A stretch of 34,084 bases of DNA, taken from assembly GCA_016184365.1 (NCBI GenBank), contig JACPCW010000141.1, positions 1 through 34,084 of the forward strand. Direction: 5' to 3'. The position numbers were made by a program, and so were the translations under genes. A model generated the notes under the pieces. The model was not told where the DNA came from. It saw only the letters and a program-made list of their open reading frames with translations, and did not search any database. The first letter of the stretch is position 1. Each line of letters begins with the position of its first letter. The DNA is from Candidatus Rokuibacteriota bacterium. Its GTDB lineage: Bacteria > Methylomirabilota > Methylomirabilia > Rokubacteriales > CSP1-6. Of this stretch, positions 6,673 to 15,211 are shown piece after piece.

Positions 6673-8613
6673 TCAGCCCGGCGACGGCCGGGCGGTGAGC
6701 GCTTCCCGGGCGCGGCGGCGCATCTTCATCGCGACGACGACGGCGAGCAGCGCCGGTAACGCGATCAGGTCGGCCCGCAGGTCGGGGTAGAAGAACAGGA
6801 ACCCGATCGCCAGCAGCAGCGTGCGCGGGACCGGCGTGAGCCGGCCGAGCCCCGCGAGATACCCTTCGATGCTCGATCCGAGAATGAACACGCCGAGGCA
6901 CGCGGCCGCCACCGTCTCGACGATGGCGAGCACGGAATCGCCGTGCAGGATGAGCGCGGGGTTGTAGACGAAGAAGAACGGCACGAGGTACTTCACGAAG
7001 CCGAGCCGCATGGCCTGGAACGAGGTCTGCCAGAAGTTCGCGCCGCCGATGACGGCCGCGACGTACGCGGCGAGCGCCACGGGCGGCGTGATGAACGAGA
7101 AGAGACCGCAGTACAGGACGAAGAGGTGCACGGCCATCACGTCGAAGCCGAGCGGGGTGAGGGCGGGCACCAGGACGACGGCCAGGATGATGTAGCAGGC
7201 CGTGATCGTCATGCCCATGCCGAGGATGTAGCTGACGATTGCGCCGAGGAAGAGCATGGCGAAGGCGTTCTTCCCGAAGAGGTTGACGAGCTCCGACGAG
7301 AACGAGATCGCCACCCCGGTCATCGAGAGCCCGCCCATGATGAGACCGATCCCGGCGAGGATCGCGATCATCTCCACCAGGACTTTTCCGGCGTCGACGA
7401 CGAGGCGGTAGAACGTCGCGGCGCTCGGGCGCGTCTCGCGGCGAAGCGCGGCGCCGGCGAGCAGGAGCGCCGAGGCGACGAACGGCGCCTGCGCCTCCTG
7501 CTTGAGCTCGAAGAGCAGGTAGACGAGCGCGACGATCGAGCCGAGGTAGATCCAGCCTTCCTTGATGGTCGCCACGAGCGACGGCAGCTCCGCCCGCGGG
7601 AGTCCGGCGAGTCCCTGCTTGGCGGCGTGGGCGTCGATCTGGACGAAGAGACCGAGGTAGTAGAGAAACGCCGGGACGGCGGCCGCCATCGCCACGGCGC
7701 CGTACGAGACTTCGAGGAAGCTCGCCATGACGAAGGCGACCGCGCCCATGACCGGCGGCATGATCGAGCCGCCGGCGGACGCGCACGCCTCCACGGCGCT
7801 CGCGTACTCGGCGCTGTAGCCGGTCTTCTTCATCGTCGGGATCGTGATCCACCCGTCGGCGGCGACGTTCGCCACCGCGCTGCCGCTGATGGACCCGAAG
7901 AGACCGCTGGCGACGACGGAGACCTTGGCCGGGCCGCCCCGGACGCCGCCGAGGAGCGCGGAGGCGAAGCGCGTGAAGTACGTGCCACCGCCGGTGACCT
8001 GGAGCGTCGAGCTGAACACCATGAAGCCGATGACCAGCTCGCAGAACGTCCGCGTCGGGATGCCGATGATGCTCTCGCGCGTCAGGACGTGGAAGGCGGC
8101 GGCGGCCGGGAACGACCAGCCCGCGCCTTCGAGGAATCCGGGCATCGAGGCGGCCACGAGCGGATAGAGCGACACGGCCGCCGTGAAGACCGTCAGCACG
8201 AGCCCGCCACCGCGCCGGAGCGCCTCGAGGACCAGGCCCCACACGACGATGCTCACGACGAGCGCCGCGGGCGGAGGCGCCATGGCCCAGCCCTCGCCGG
8301 AGATCCGGAACGCGTTCGTCATCAGGTACGCCGACGTCGCGATCGTGAGGAGGAAGAGCAGGACGTCGTACCACGGGATGCGGTCCCGCGGCGCGCGGGA
8401 CGACAGCGGGAAGACGAGGAACGAGACGGAGAGGAAGATGGCGACGACGCCGTAGTAGTAGACGTGCTCGTGGTAGCTGACCCAGCCGATCCGGAAGATC
8501 TCGTGGATCGCGAACAGCACGCCGGCCACCGTCATCGCGGCGAAGATCCGCTCCCACGTCTTCCCGAGCGTTCGATACCGCTGGAGCGCCGGCAGCGAAG
8601 TCTCGTTGGTCAT
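6673..8613 (-). CDS. TRAP transporter fused permease (4TM/12TM, TAXI type)
   Basis: This 646-residue polytopic membrane protein joins the small (DctQ-like) and large (DctM-like) TRAP subunits in one chain. The first 170 or so residues give about four to five helices. The large-subunit part follows with the diagnostic FGSISGSAVANVAADGWITI, then KKTGYSAEYASAVEACASAGG and MPPVMGAVAFVMASFL, and later ILGMGMTITACYIILA and FSFITPPVALAAYVAA. The short C-terminus is arginine-rich, as expected for a cytoplasmic end. A longer frame exists upstream, but MTNETSLPAL at 8613 is chosen because it overlaps the IclR stop by four bases (ATGA). It imports a carboxylate using the Na+ or H+ gradient together with the TAXI binding protein encoded next. 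Confidence 0.9.
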   Translation of the reverse strand: MTNETSLPALQRYRTLGKTWERIFAAMTVAGVLFAIHEIFRIGWVSYHEHVYYYGVVAIFLSVSFLVFPLSSRAPRDRIPWYDVLLFLLTIATSAYLMTNAFRISGEGWAMAPPPAALVVSIVVWGLVLEALRRGGGLVLTVFTAAVSLYPLVAASMPGFLEGAGWSFPAAAAFHVLTRESIIGIPTRTFCELVIGFMVFSSTLQVTGGGTYFTRFASALLGGVRGGPAKVSVVASGLFGSISGSAVANVAADGWITIPTMKKTGYSAEYASAVEACASAGGSIMPPVMGAVAFVMASFLEVSYGAVAMAAAVPAFLYYLGLFVQIDAHAAKQGLAGLPRAELPSLVATIKEGWIYLGSIVALVYLLFELKQEAQAPFVASALLLAGAALRRETRPSAATFYRLVVDAGKVLVEMIAILAGIGLIMGGLSMTGVAISFSSELVNLFGKNAFAMLFLGAIVSYILGMGMTITACYIILAVVLVPALTPLGFDVMAVHLFVLYCGLFSFITPPVALAAYVAAVIGGANFWQTSFQAMRLGFVKYLVPFFFVYNPALILHGDSVLAIVETVAAACLGVFILGSSIEGYLAGLGRLTPVPRTLLLAIGFLFFYPDLRADLIALPALLAVVVAMKMRRRAREALTARPSPG

Positions 8614-9371
8614 GGCTCCTGCTCGGGGCGGCGCACGGCGCCGGACGCCACCGCGGCGGCCTGCTTCACCAGCGGCACGAGCACGGCCATCCGGCGCTCG
8701 ACGCGGTCGGCGGGACCGCCGACCATGAGCGCCGCCGCAGGCGTGTCGGCTCCGCCCCACACCGGAGCGGCGACACCCGCGGCGTCGCATACCGCCTCGC
8801 CGATGCTGATCGAGACACCCGCGTCGCGGATCTCGGCGAGCCGCCGCCGCAGGCTCTTGCGATCGGTCAGGCTGTGCGCGGTCATCGAGGGCAAGCGCGC
8901 CGATCGGAGGTACTGCTCGCGCCAGCCTTCCGGCTGGTAGGCGAGGAGCAGCCGCCCGGCCGCCGAGCAGTGGAGCGGACGCCTCGTACCGACGGGCGCC
9001 GCGTAGCGCACCGGCTCAGGACTCTCGATGACGTCGGCGTACGTCACCAGCCGCTCCTCGCGGTCGAGCACGGCGAGATAGACCGTTTCGCGGGTCTGCG
9101 TGACGAGCGCCTCCATCGCGCGCCGGACGAGCCGGGGGAGCTTCCGGACCGCCGCGATGTCCGCGGCGAGGCGAAACATCGCCGGGCCGAGGCCGTAGTG
9201 ACCGTCGTCGGCGACGAGGTGCCCGCTCGCGACCAGCGATCGCAGCAGCATCAGCACGCTGCTCTTCGGCGAGTCGAGCGCGACGGCGAGCTCGGCCAGC
9301 GTGCGGCCGCCGGGCGACTTCGCGAGCGCCTCCACGACACCGAACAGGCGGTGCAGCGAACGAGGCCCCAT
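8610..9371 (-). CDS. IclR family transcriptional regulator
   Basis: This 253-residue protein has an N-terminal winged HTH (LHRLFGVVEALAKSPGG, LAELAVALDSPKSSVLMLLRSL) and a C-terminal IclR effector domain from about residue 75, with GTRRPLHCSAAGRLLLA and a cysteine-containing binding pocket region (GEAVCDAAGVAAPV). The ATG at 9371 is preferred over the upstream in-frame start at 9464 because AAAGGA lies about five bases before it and the protein then begins right at the HTH. It is the first gene of the operon it probably controls. A 13 bp inverted repeat lies just upstream (9384-9396). It is likely a substrate-responsive regulator of the TRAP/acyl-CoA genes downstream. Confidence 0.88.
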   Translation of the reverse strand: MGPRSLHRLFGVVEALAKSPGGRTLAELAVALDSPKSSVLMLLRSLVASGHLVADDGHYGLGPAMFRLAADIAAVRKLPRLVRRAMEALVTQTRETVYLAVLDREERLVTYADVIESPEPVRYAAPVGTRRPLHCSAAGRLLLAYQPEGWREQYLRSARLPSMTAHSLTDRKSLRRRLAEIRDAGVSISIGEAVCDAAGVAAPVWGGADTPAAALMVGGPADRVERRMAVLVPLVKQAAAVASGAVRRPEQEP

Positions 9372-9383
9372 CGGATCCTTTCG

Positions 9384-9396
9384 TGAACGGCGTTCA
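9384..9396. promoter_or_regulatory. Candidate IclR operator (TGAAC-GGC-GTTCA)
   Basis: This is a perfect 5 bp inverted repeat with a 3 bp spacer, placed 13-25 bp upstream of the IclR start codon in the 147 bp gap between the divergent IclR operon and the LLM oxidoreductase gene. IclR proteins bind short palindromes in such divergent promoters and often repress themselves. The match is by position and symmetry only. Confidence 0.35.
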
Positions 9397-9518
9397 GGAA
9401 TCCGAACGATTGCCCGGGATGGTTGGCGAGGGCGCTCCGCGGGGCAATGGCGCACGGGGCTCAAATGTGGCGGGCGATCGGCTCATGGCCCGTGGCAGAC
9501 TGCCGCACGGAGGTGCAC

Positions 9519-10355
9519 ATGGACTACGGCGTGGTGATGTTCCCGACCGAGTACGCGATGGCCCCGGACGATCTGGCGCGGGCGCTCGAGGAGCGCGGCT
9601 TCGAATCCGTCTGGTTCCCCGAGCACACGCACATCCCGGCGAGCCGGCGCAGTCCGTGGCCGGGCGGCGGCGACCTGCCGCGCGAGTACTGGTCGTCGTA
9701 CGACCCGTTCGTGGCGCTGATGGCGGCGGGCGCGGCGACAAAGCGACTGAAGCTCGGCACCGGCATCTGTCTCGTCATCGAGCGCGATCCCATCGTGACG
9801 GCGAAGGAAGTGGCGACGCTCGATCGGCTGTCGGGCGGCCGCGTGCTCTTCGGCATCGGCGGCGGGTGGAACGCCGAGGAGATGGCGAACCACGGGACCG
9901 ACTTCAAGGCGCGGTGGCGCGTGCTGCGGGAGCGGGTGCTGGCGATGAAGGCGATCTGGACGAACAAGGAGGCGAGCTTCCAGGGCGAGCACGTCCGCTT
10001 CGACAAGATCTGGGCGGACCCGAAGCCGCTGCAGCAGCCGCATCCGCCGGTGATCATCGGCGGCGACGGCGCGACGACGTTCGACCGGGTGGCGGAGTTC
10101 GGCGACGGCTGGATGCCGATCCTGCGCCCGAACCAGAACCCGCTGCCGCGCGTCCCGGAGCTGCATGCGCGGCTGAAGCAGGCGGGCCGCGATCCGAAAT
10201 CGGCGCCGGTGTCGCTCTTCTTCGCGACGCCGAAGCGCGAGTTCCTCGAAACGCTGCCGGCGGCGGGCGTGTCGCGCGCGATCTTCGGGCTGCCGTCGGA
10301 GCCGCGCGACAAGATCCTGCCGCGGCTCGATGCGTACGCGAAGCTCATCGAGTGA
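9519..10355 (+). CDS. LLM class F420-dependent oxidoreductase
   Basis: This 278-residue luciferase-like (TIM-barrel) protein has the family markers ALEERGFESVWFPEHTH, RLKLGTGICLVIERDP, KEVATLDRLSGGRVLFGIGGGW and the C-terminal IFGLPSEP. The length and the GGGWNAEE motif fit the subfamily that generally uses F420 rather than FMN. The start at 9519 (MDYGVVMF) is chosen over the in-frame ATG at 9423 because GGAGG lies six bases upstream and the family normally begins at this strand. It is transcribed away from the IclR operon from the shared gap. The next gene starts five bases after its stop, so the two form an operon. The substrate is unknown. Confidence 0.88.
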   Translation: MDYGVVMFPTEYAMAPDDLARALEERGFESVWFPEHTHIPASRRSPWPGGGDLPREYWSSYDPFVALMAAGAATKRLKLGTGICLVIERDPIVTAKEVATLDRLSGGRVLFGIGGGWNAEEMANHGTDFKARWRVLRERVLAMKAIWTNKEASFQGEHVRFDKIWADPKPLQQPHPPVIIGGDGATTFDRVAEFGDGWMPILRPNQNPLPRVPELHARLKQAGRDPKSAPVSLFFATPKREFLETLPAAGVSRAIFGLPSEPRDKILPRLDAYAKLIE

Positions 10356-10359
10356 CGCG

Positions 10360-11367
10360 ATGAAGCAGGTCCTGATCGATCGTTACGGTCCGCCGGAGGA
10401 GGTCGCGCGGTGCGCCGAGGTGCCGGACGTCGGCGTGCCGGCGGCGGGCGAGGTGGTGTTCGACGTGCTGCTGTTTCCGATCAACCCGGCGGACATCTCG
10501 TTCTGCCGCGGCACGTATCGCCTGAAGCCGGCGCTGCCGGCGACGCCGGGCGCGGAGTGCGTCGGCCGCGTGACGGCGGTGGGCGCGGGCGTGTCGCACG
10601 TGAAGCCGGGCGATCTCGTGATCAACCTGCAGCGGGAGAACTGGGCGCAGCAGCGGCGGGTGAAGGCGGACGACGTGATCGCGGTGACGGCGGGCATGGA
10701 TCTCCAGCAGGCGGCGATGCTGCGCATCAATCCGCCGACGGCGCTGCTTCTGCTGACGGACATCGTGGAGCTGAAGCCGGGCGACTGGGTGATCCAGAAC
10801 GTGGCTAACTCTGCGGTCGGGCGTCTGGTGATCCGTCTCGCGCGGCAGCGCGGACTGAAGACGGTGAGCGTGGTGCGTCGCGAGTCGCTCTTCACGGACC
10901 TTCGCCGGCTGGGCGCGGACGCGTGCGTGGTGGACGGTCCGGATCTCGCGGAGCAGGTGCGCGCGCAGACGAAGGGCGCGCCGGTGCGTCTGGGGCTCGA
11001 CGCGGTGTCAGGCCGGGCGACGGCGCGGCTGTCGTCAGCGGTGAGCGACGGCGGGGTGATCTGCAACTACGGCTCGATGTCGGGGGAGGACCCGGTGATG
11101 CCGCGCGGGGCGTTGACGAGCGGCGGTCAGGCGCTGGTCGGTTTCATCTTGGGCCGCGGGCTAGCGCGCCGGTCGCTGGACGAAATCCGCGCGATCTATG
11201 CGGACCTGGGCCGTCAGGTGGCCGAGGGGACGCTGTCAGCGCCGGTGGACAGGGTCTATCCGATCGAGGAGATCAAAGCGGCACTGGCGCATGCGCAGCA
11301 GGAAGAGCGGAGCGGGAAGATTCTCGTCGCGCTGAGCGCGCCTGTCCGACAGAGTTGCTTACGCTAG
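10360..11367 (+). CDS. Zinc-free medium-chain dehydrogenase/reductase, 2-enoyl reductase (MECR/ETR)-like
   Basis: This 335-residue protein of the MDR superfamily has a GroES-like N-terminal domain (FPINPADISFCRGTYRL, PGAECVGRVTAVGAGV) without the catalytic zinc cysteines, then the Rossmann part (AAMLRINPPTALLLL, GDWVIQNVANSAVGRLVIRLA, GLKTVSVVRRESL). INPPTA and the NSAVG loop match mitochondrial-type trans-2-enoyl-CoA/ACP reductases, which reduce an enoyl thioester with NADPH. The last normal residues are SGKILVAL; the extra tail SAPVRQSCLR has no family counterpart and lies where the composition changes to the AT-richer island. The end of the gene may have been replaced when the island inserted. 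Confidence 0.82.
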   Translation: MKQVLIDRYGPPEEVARCAEVPDVGVPAAGEVVFDVLLFPINPADISFCRGTYRLKPALPATPGAECVGRVTAVGAGVSHVKPGDLVINLQRENWAQQRRVKADDVIAVTAGMDLQQAAMLRINPPTALLLLTDIVELKPGDWVIQNVANSAVGRLVIRLARQRGLKTVSVVRRESLFTDLRRLGADACVVDGPDLAEQVRAQTKGAPVRLGLDAVSGRATARLSSAVSDGGVICNYGSMSGEDPVMPRGALTSGGQALVGFILGRGLARRSLDEIRAIYADLGRQVAEGTLSAPVDRVYPIEEIKAALAHAQQEERSGKILVALSAPVRQSCLR

Positions 11368-11372
11368 GTCGT

Positions 11373-11394
11373 CTCACGCGAGCCTGCGCGTGAG
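11373..11394. repeat. 8 bp inverted repeat at the left edge of the AT-rich island
   Basis: CTCACGCG, a six-base loop, then CGCGTGAG starts five bases after the stop of the MDR gene and ends 14 bases before the stop of the convergent TOPRIM gene. It can form a stable hairpin. Neither side is followed by a T-run, so it is not a classical terminator. It could serve both converging genes or mark the insertion edge. Confidence 0.45.
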
Positions 11395-11408
11395 TGTGCA
11401 TGGGAAAG

Positions 11409-11990
11409 CTACGGATCGATAATCTTCTGTTCGAACTCAAGAAATGAAGGACACTCGGCTCGCAGAATGCCCAAGTCGATATGCCGAGCGATCTTGCGAC
11501 AGATAGCCGCAGTGTAGTTGAGGCCGACGGAGCTAAGGACTTGTTGCAGAAGCAGTGACGGCTGCTGGATGCCTTCAAGTGGTCGTGGAATACTGCGCTT
11601 TGTCGGACGATGCCCTACTTCGGCCGCAACGGTATTGATGGCGTTAATATCGGCGAGTAGCCATGTATCTATTTCTTGCCGGATCGCATGTACGCTCACT
11701 CCGCGAGGGAACGGGTAGGCACGGTCCGCAATACGTTGAAGCATGTCCGATTCAATACCGTTAGAGGCTTTATTGTCGGCGTCACGAACGACGAAGGCCT
11801 TATCGACCGGACCACCTGTGGTTGTCACATGCTGTAGCGTCTTCAGCCACGCAGGGAATTTCTTCATTAACTGAGGTCGGTCGCCGGCTACGCGAACAAG
11901 GACTTGCTCCGTCTCGGGACATATCCGCGGGATCAGTTCCTCGCAAACAGCTTTGTCCTTGTCACCCTCGACCACCCCGCCAAACGTCAT
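11409..11990 (-). CDS. TOPRIM-like (DUF4276/DUF4435-like) protein paired with an AAA ATPase
   Basis: This 193-residue protein has what looks like a TOPRIM metal site: Glu8 in GGVVEGDKDK and the Asp pair D70/D72 in KAFVVRDADNKAS. Further on are AIRQEIDTWLLADINAI and the Lys/Arg-rich RPTKRSIPRP. TOPRIM domains act as Mg-dependent nucleases or topoisomerase/primase cores; in OLD proteins the domain is fused to an ATPase, in PARIS it is a separate subunit. Its ATG overlaps the ATPase stop by one base (TGATG), so the two are translated together. The coding DNA is clearly less GC-rich than its surroundings and uses rarer A/T-ending codons, a sign of transfer. The exact Pfam family is uncertain; a defence nuclease role is inference. 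Confidence 0.65.
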   Translation of the reverse strand: MTFGGVVEGDKDKAVCEELIPRICPETEQVLVRVAGDRPQLMKKFPAWLKTLQHVTTTGGPVDKAFVVRDADNKASNGIESDMLQRIADRAYPFPRGVSVHAIRQEIDTWLLADINAINTVAAEVGHRPTKRSIPRPLEGIQQPSLLLQQVLSSVGLNYTAAICRKIARHIDLGILRAECPSFLEFEQKIIDP

Positions 11991-13174
11991 CAGTCGCGGC
12001 CGAGAGCGCCTGAATAGAAAAGGTCTCCGAGCCCGATCTCCTCATTCGTGATCAATTCCTGCAAGTGCGGCTTATCTCTTGGCCGGGTCAGGTGCGTGGC
12101 GCCATTCCGTTTTTCGGTATATAGAATGTCATCGAGTCCGAGTTTATCGAGCAGATAGGGAGAATGGGTCGTGATCGCCAGTTGGGCGGACTCAGCCCCC
12201 AACTCCTGCTGCCGCTGAGCTATGAGGTCAGCGAGCGCATGAATGAGCCGCGGATGAAGATAGTTTTCCGGTTCCTCGAGGCATATTAACGGCGCGCCAT
12301 ACTCCGGCGGCGCGAAGGCCACCGAGAGTAGCGCGATGAGACACAACTCACCGTCGGACATCTCGGATACACCGATAGGACTCGACAGAGCCCGTTCATG
12401 CGCGGCGAGGTATACGGTTCCTTGTTGGGTCGGCCAAGTAAATACTGAGGCGACGTCCGGTAATAGCTCAGCAACCGCGGCCGCCAAACGCGAGAATGCT
12501 GGCTGATGGCGTGTTTGGAGCATCATTAGCCACGCGGACAAGTTTGTGCCCGCCTCGTCAAGATGGTAGGGAGCAGCGACCGGATTCGGCTGCCTCATCA
12601 GCTGCGGGATCAGCTTGTAGAACAAAGTAGACGCGAATATCTGTCGCACTTGGTTCCCGAGCCAATCCGGCAATTCGAATTCAAGGGCAGAACGGTCGCT
12701 CGAATCTATTTCGGTAACTGCGCCTTTGCCTGGCTGGAGTATCACCCGGCGACCGCTCCCGGCATCCTTCCGAATCAACGGCGCTCGCGAGTCGGAACCG
12801 GTCGCGGTGAGGGTCTCGTCTTGTACGCGTAGCGAGCCGCGTTGGCGGTCGCCCAGAACCTCGATGCTGTACGCCCAACTGCGAAAGTCTCCAGCCGCGC
12901 TCTTGTCTAGGAACTCGCCGTCGATCGAAATCTGAATGACGTTCGAATCGCCTCCTCGCCACGCAAGCTGACCGAAACCGCCTTCGGCGACGACTGCGCT
13001 TGGAAGTCCAAGAGTCCCCGGGGCACTCTGAACCATTCGTCTGAGAAAGCGAAAGACACCCAAGAAATTACTCTTGCCGGCCATGTTAGGACCTACCAAG
13101 ACTGTGCGCGGGCCTAGATGTACGGAGATATCTCTAAGGCTCTTGAAGTTCTTGACGGCGAGGCGGGTGATCAT
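11990..13174 (-). CDS. ABC-type AAA ATPase (AAA_21/OLD-like), probable defence ATPase
   Basis: This 394-residue protein begins MITRLAVKNFKSLRDISV, typical of RecF/SMC-like ATPases. It has Walker A GPNMAGKSN (residues 28-36), a signature-like SDGE (273-276), Walker B LICLEEPEN (296-304) and the H-loop THSPY (336-340). The roughly 230-residue insert between the ATPase lobes lacks a long coiled coil, so it resembles the COG4637/AriA/OLD ATPases rather than SMC or Rad50. It ends without a TOPRIM domain; that is supplied by the overlapping downstream gene. No clear Shine-Dalgarno precedes the ATG. Base composition is visibly AT-richer than flanking glnS and MDR genes, and the pair sits between unrelated housekeeping genes, as accessory defence cassettes do. 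Confidence 0.82.
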   Translation of the reverse strand: MITRLAVKNFKSLRDISVHLGPRTVLVGPNMAGKSNFLGVFRFLRRMVQSAPGTLGLPSAVVAEGGFGQLAWRGGDSNVIQISIDGEFLDKSAAGDFRSWAYSIEVLGDRQRGSLRVQDETLTATGSDSRAPLIRKDAGSGRRVILQPGKGAVTEIDSSDRSALEFELPDWLGNQVRQIFASTLFYKLIPQLMRQPNPVAAPYHLDEAGTNLSAWLMMLQTRHQPAFSRLAAAVAELLPDVASVFTWPTQQGTVYLAAHERALSSPIGVSEMSDGELCLIALLSVAFAPPEYGAPLICLEEPENYLHPRLIHALADLIAQRQQELGAESAQLAITTHSPYLLDKLGLDDILYTEKRNGATHLTRPRDKPHLQELITNEEIGLGDLFYSGALGRD

Positions 13175-13271
13175 CTAGCAGTCTCGTCGTGAACGAAAAG
13201 TCGTTGTCGATATCCGAGGCTTTGCCACCGCCGCGATGCCGCACGAGGACGTCGCATGTGTCATCCTAGAA

Positions 13272-14942
13272 CTACGGACTCATTCCTTTTTCAATTTTCG
13301 CCCAAGTGTCCCGCAGACCGACCGCGCGGTTGAACACCAGGCGCGACGGCGACGAATCACGCGAGTCCACGCAGAAGTAACCGACCCGCTCGAACTGGAA
13401 GCGGTCGTCCGCGTCCGCGTCACGGAAGGACGGCTCCACCCAGCCCTGCGCCGTCTCCAGCGAGTTCGGGTTCACGACCGCCTTGAAGTCCTCCGCGTCG
13501 TCCGGCTTCGGCGCCGTGAACAGCGTGTCGTACAGCCGGAACTCCGCCGGCAGCGCCTCGCGCGCCGAGACCCAGTGGATCGTGCCCTTCACCTTGCGCC
13601 CGCGCGCGTCGCCGCCGCGCGAGTCCGGATCGTACGTGCAGCGGATCGCGACGACGTTGCCCGCCGCGTCCTTCTCGACGCCCGTGCACTTCACGATGTA
13701 CGCGTAGCGCAGCCGCACCTCGACGCCCGGCGACAGGCGGAAGTACTTCGGCGGCGGCACTTCCTTGAAGTCGTCCTCGTCGATCCAGAGCTCGCGGCTG
13801 AACGGCACCTCGCGCGTGCCCGCCGAGGCGTCCTCCGGGTTGTTGACCGCTTCGAGCTCCTCGGTCTGGCCCTCGGGATAGTTCTCGATCACGACCTTCA
13901 GCGGCCGCAGCACCGCCATCCGGCGCAGCGCGCGCTTGTTCAGGTCCTCGCGCAGGCAGTGCTCGAGGTGCCCCAGCTCCACGGTCTTCGGCGCCTTGGC
14001 GCTGCCGACGCGGTCGGCGAAGTCACGGATCGACCCCGGCGTGTAACCGCGACGGCGCAGGCCGGCCAGCGTCGGCATGCGGGGATCGTCCCAGCCGGTC
14101 ACCACGCCGTCCTCGACCAGCGTCAGCAGCTTCCGCTTCGACATCATCGTGTGCGACAGGTTGAAGCGCGCGAACTCGATCTGCCGCGGGTGAAAGATGC
14201 CGAGCGCCTCGAGGTACCAGTCGTACAGCGGCCGGTGATCCTCGTACTCGAGCGTGCAGAGCGAATGCGTCACGCCTTCGATCGAGTCCGACTGGCCGTG
14301 CGCCCAGTCGTACATCGGATAGATGCACCACGTGTCGCCCGTGCGCTGATGCGACGTCTTGCGGATCCGGTACATCACCGGATCCCGCAGATTGATGTTG
14401 CCGGACGCCATGTCGATCTTCGCGCGCAGCGTCTTCGTGCCGTCCTCGAACTCGCCCGCGCGCATGCGAGCGAAGAGATCGAGGTTCTCGTCCACCGAGC
14501 GGGTGCGGTACGGGCTCTCTCGGCCCGGCGCGGTCAGCGTGCCGCGGTGTTCGGCCATCTGCTCGGCCGTCAGATCGTCGACGTACGCCTTGCCGGCCTT
14601 GATGAGCTGCACCGCCCAGTCGTAGAGCTGCTCGAAGTAGTCGGACGCGTGATAGAGGTGGTCGCCCCAGTCGAAGCCGAGCCACCGCACGTCGCGCATG
14701 ATCTGGTCGACGTACTCCTGCGTCTCCTTCACCGGGTTCGTGTCGTCGAACCGCAGATTGCAGTGCCCGCCGAATTCCGCCGCCATGCCGAAGTCGAGGC
14801 AGATCGCGGTGGCATGCCCGATGTGCAGGTAGCCGTTGGGCTCCGGCGGAAAGCGCGTCACGACGCCCGGGAAGCGCCCGGTGCGCAGGTCCTCCACGAC
14901 GGCGTCGCGAATGAAGTGAGACGGCTTGCCGGGATCAGTCAT
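13272..14942 (-). CDS. glnS: Glutaminyl-tRNA synthetase
   Basis: This 556-residue class I aminoacyl-tRNA synthetase has normal bacterial GlnRS length. It shows [14 protein letters not shown] with the HIGH box at residues 40-43, RFDDTNP just after, the GlnRS-type ALGI followed by [16 protein letters not shown] carrying the KMSKS loop (about 266-270), and a C-terminal two-barrel anticodon-binding domain (ending [12 protein letters not shown]). It attaches glutamine to tRNA-Gln. Presence of GlnRS means the organism need not rely only on the indirect GatCAB route. The ATG at 14942 has no Shine-Dalgarno but a TACGAT hexamer seven bases upstream, suggesting a leaderless message. It is the clearest chromosomal housekeeping gene here, placing the window on the chromosome. 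Confidence 0.97.
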   Translation of the reverse strand: MTDPGKPSHFIRDAVVEDLRTGRFPGVVTRFPPEPNGYLHIGHATAICLDFGMAAEFGGHCNLRFDDTNPVKETQEYVDQIMRDVRWLGFDWGDHLYHASDYFEQLYDWAVQLIKAGKAYVDDLTAEQMAEHRGTLTAPGRESPYRTRSVDENLDLFARMRAGEFEDGTKTLRAKIDMASGNINLRDPVMYRIRKTSHQRTGDTWCIYPMYDWAHGQSDSIEGVTHSLCTLEYEDHRPLYDWYLEALGIFHPRQIEFARFNLSHTMMSKRKLLTLVEDGVVTGWDDPRMPTLAGLRRRGYTPGSIRDFADRVGSAKAPKTVELGHLEHCLREDLNKRALRRMAVLRPLKVVIENYPEGQTEELEAVNNPEDASAGTREVPFSRELWIDEDDFKEVPPPKYFRLSPGVEVRLRYAYIVKCTGVEKDAAGNVVAIRCTYDPDSRGGDARGRKVKGTIHWVSAREALPAEFRLYDTLFTAPKPDDAEDFKAVVNPNSLETAQGWVEPSFRDADADDRFQFERVGYFCVDSRDSSPSRLVFNRAVGLRDTWAKIEKGMSP

Positions 14943-14949
14943 CCGGACA

Positions 14950-14955
14950 ATCGTA
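14950..14955 (-). promoter_or_regulatory. Candidate -10 element of glnS (TACGAT), leaderless start
   Basis: On the minus strand TACGAT lies seven bases before the glnS ATG, and no ribosome-binding site fits between them. If used as a -10 box, transcription would begin at or next to the start codon. The same arrangement recurs at several genes in this window. Confidence 0.4.
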
Positions 14956-14970
14956 CCAGCCGCGCGCGGC

Positions 14971-15180
14971 TCAGCGCACGAAGACCGGCTTCAGCGACGG
15001 CGATGCGAGCGCCCGCGGCGCGTCGTCCCACGCGACGACCTCGGACGTGACGACTTCCGGATGGAGACGGCCGTCCGCGATGAGCGCCAGCACGTGCGGC
15101 AGGACGGCGCGCGAGTTCACGCGACCGGTCACGAAGCGCACGCCGCGCGTGTACAGCTCGAGCATCGGCGTCACACGCGC
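14971..15180 (-). pseudogene. C-terminal relic of a zinc-type alcohol dehydrogenase
   Basis: About 65-70 codons ending at 14971 read PMLELYTRGVRFVTGRVNSR, then VLPHVLALIADGRLHPEVVT and [17 protein letters not shown]. This matches only the last fifth of zinc-dependent MDR alcohol dehydrogenases (helix-strand before the C-terminal KPVLVR-like end). Upstream of about 15180 the frame continues as low-complexity sequence without any of the nucleotide-binding fold or zinc cysteines, so the rest of the gene is gone. It lies immediately upstream of glnS and abuts an unrelated plus-strand ORF at about 15200, marking a rearrangement point. Confidence 0.6.
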
Positions 15181-15211
15181 GCGGCGCACGCGGCCGACCG
15201 AGCGCAAGAAC

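Noticed and set aside
6662-8557. 631-codon minus-strand frame parallel to the TRAP permease
   Set aside because: A frame-shifted copy of the permease reading, almost purely Arg/Gly/Asp; the hydrophobic frame is real.
11373-11394. Hairpin as a classical Rho-independent terminator
   Set aside because: There is no T-run on either strand after the stem; kept only as an inverted repeat.
13236-15050. 604-codon plus-strand frame over glnS
   Set aside because: Composition is low-complexity Arg/Val/Leu/His; the opposite strand encodes an unmistakable GlnRS.
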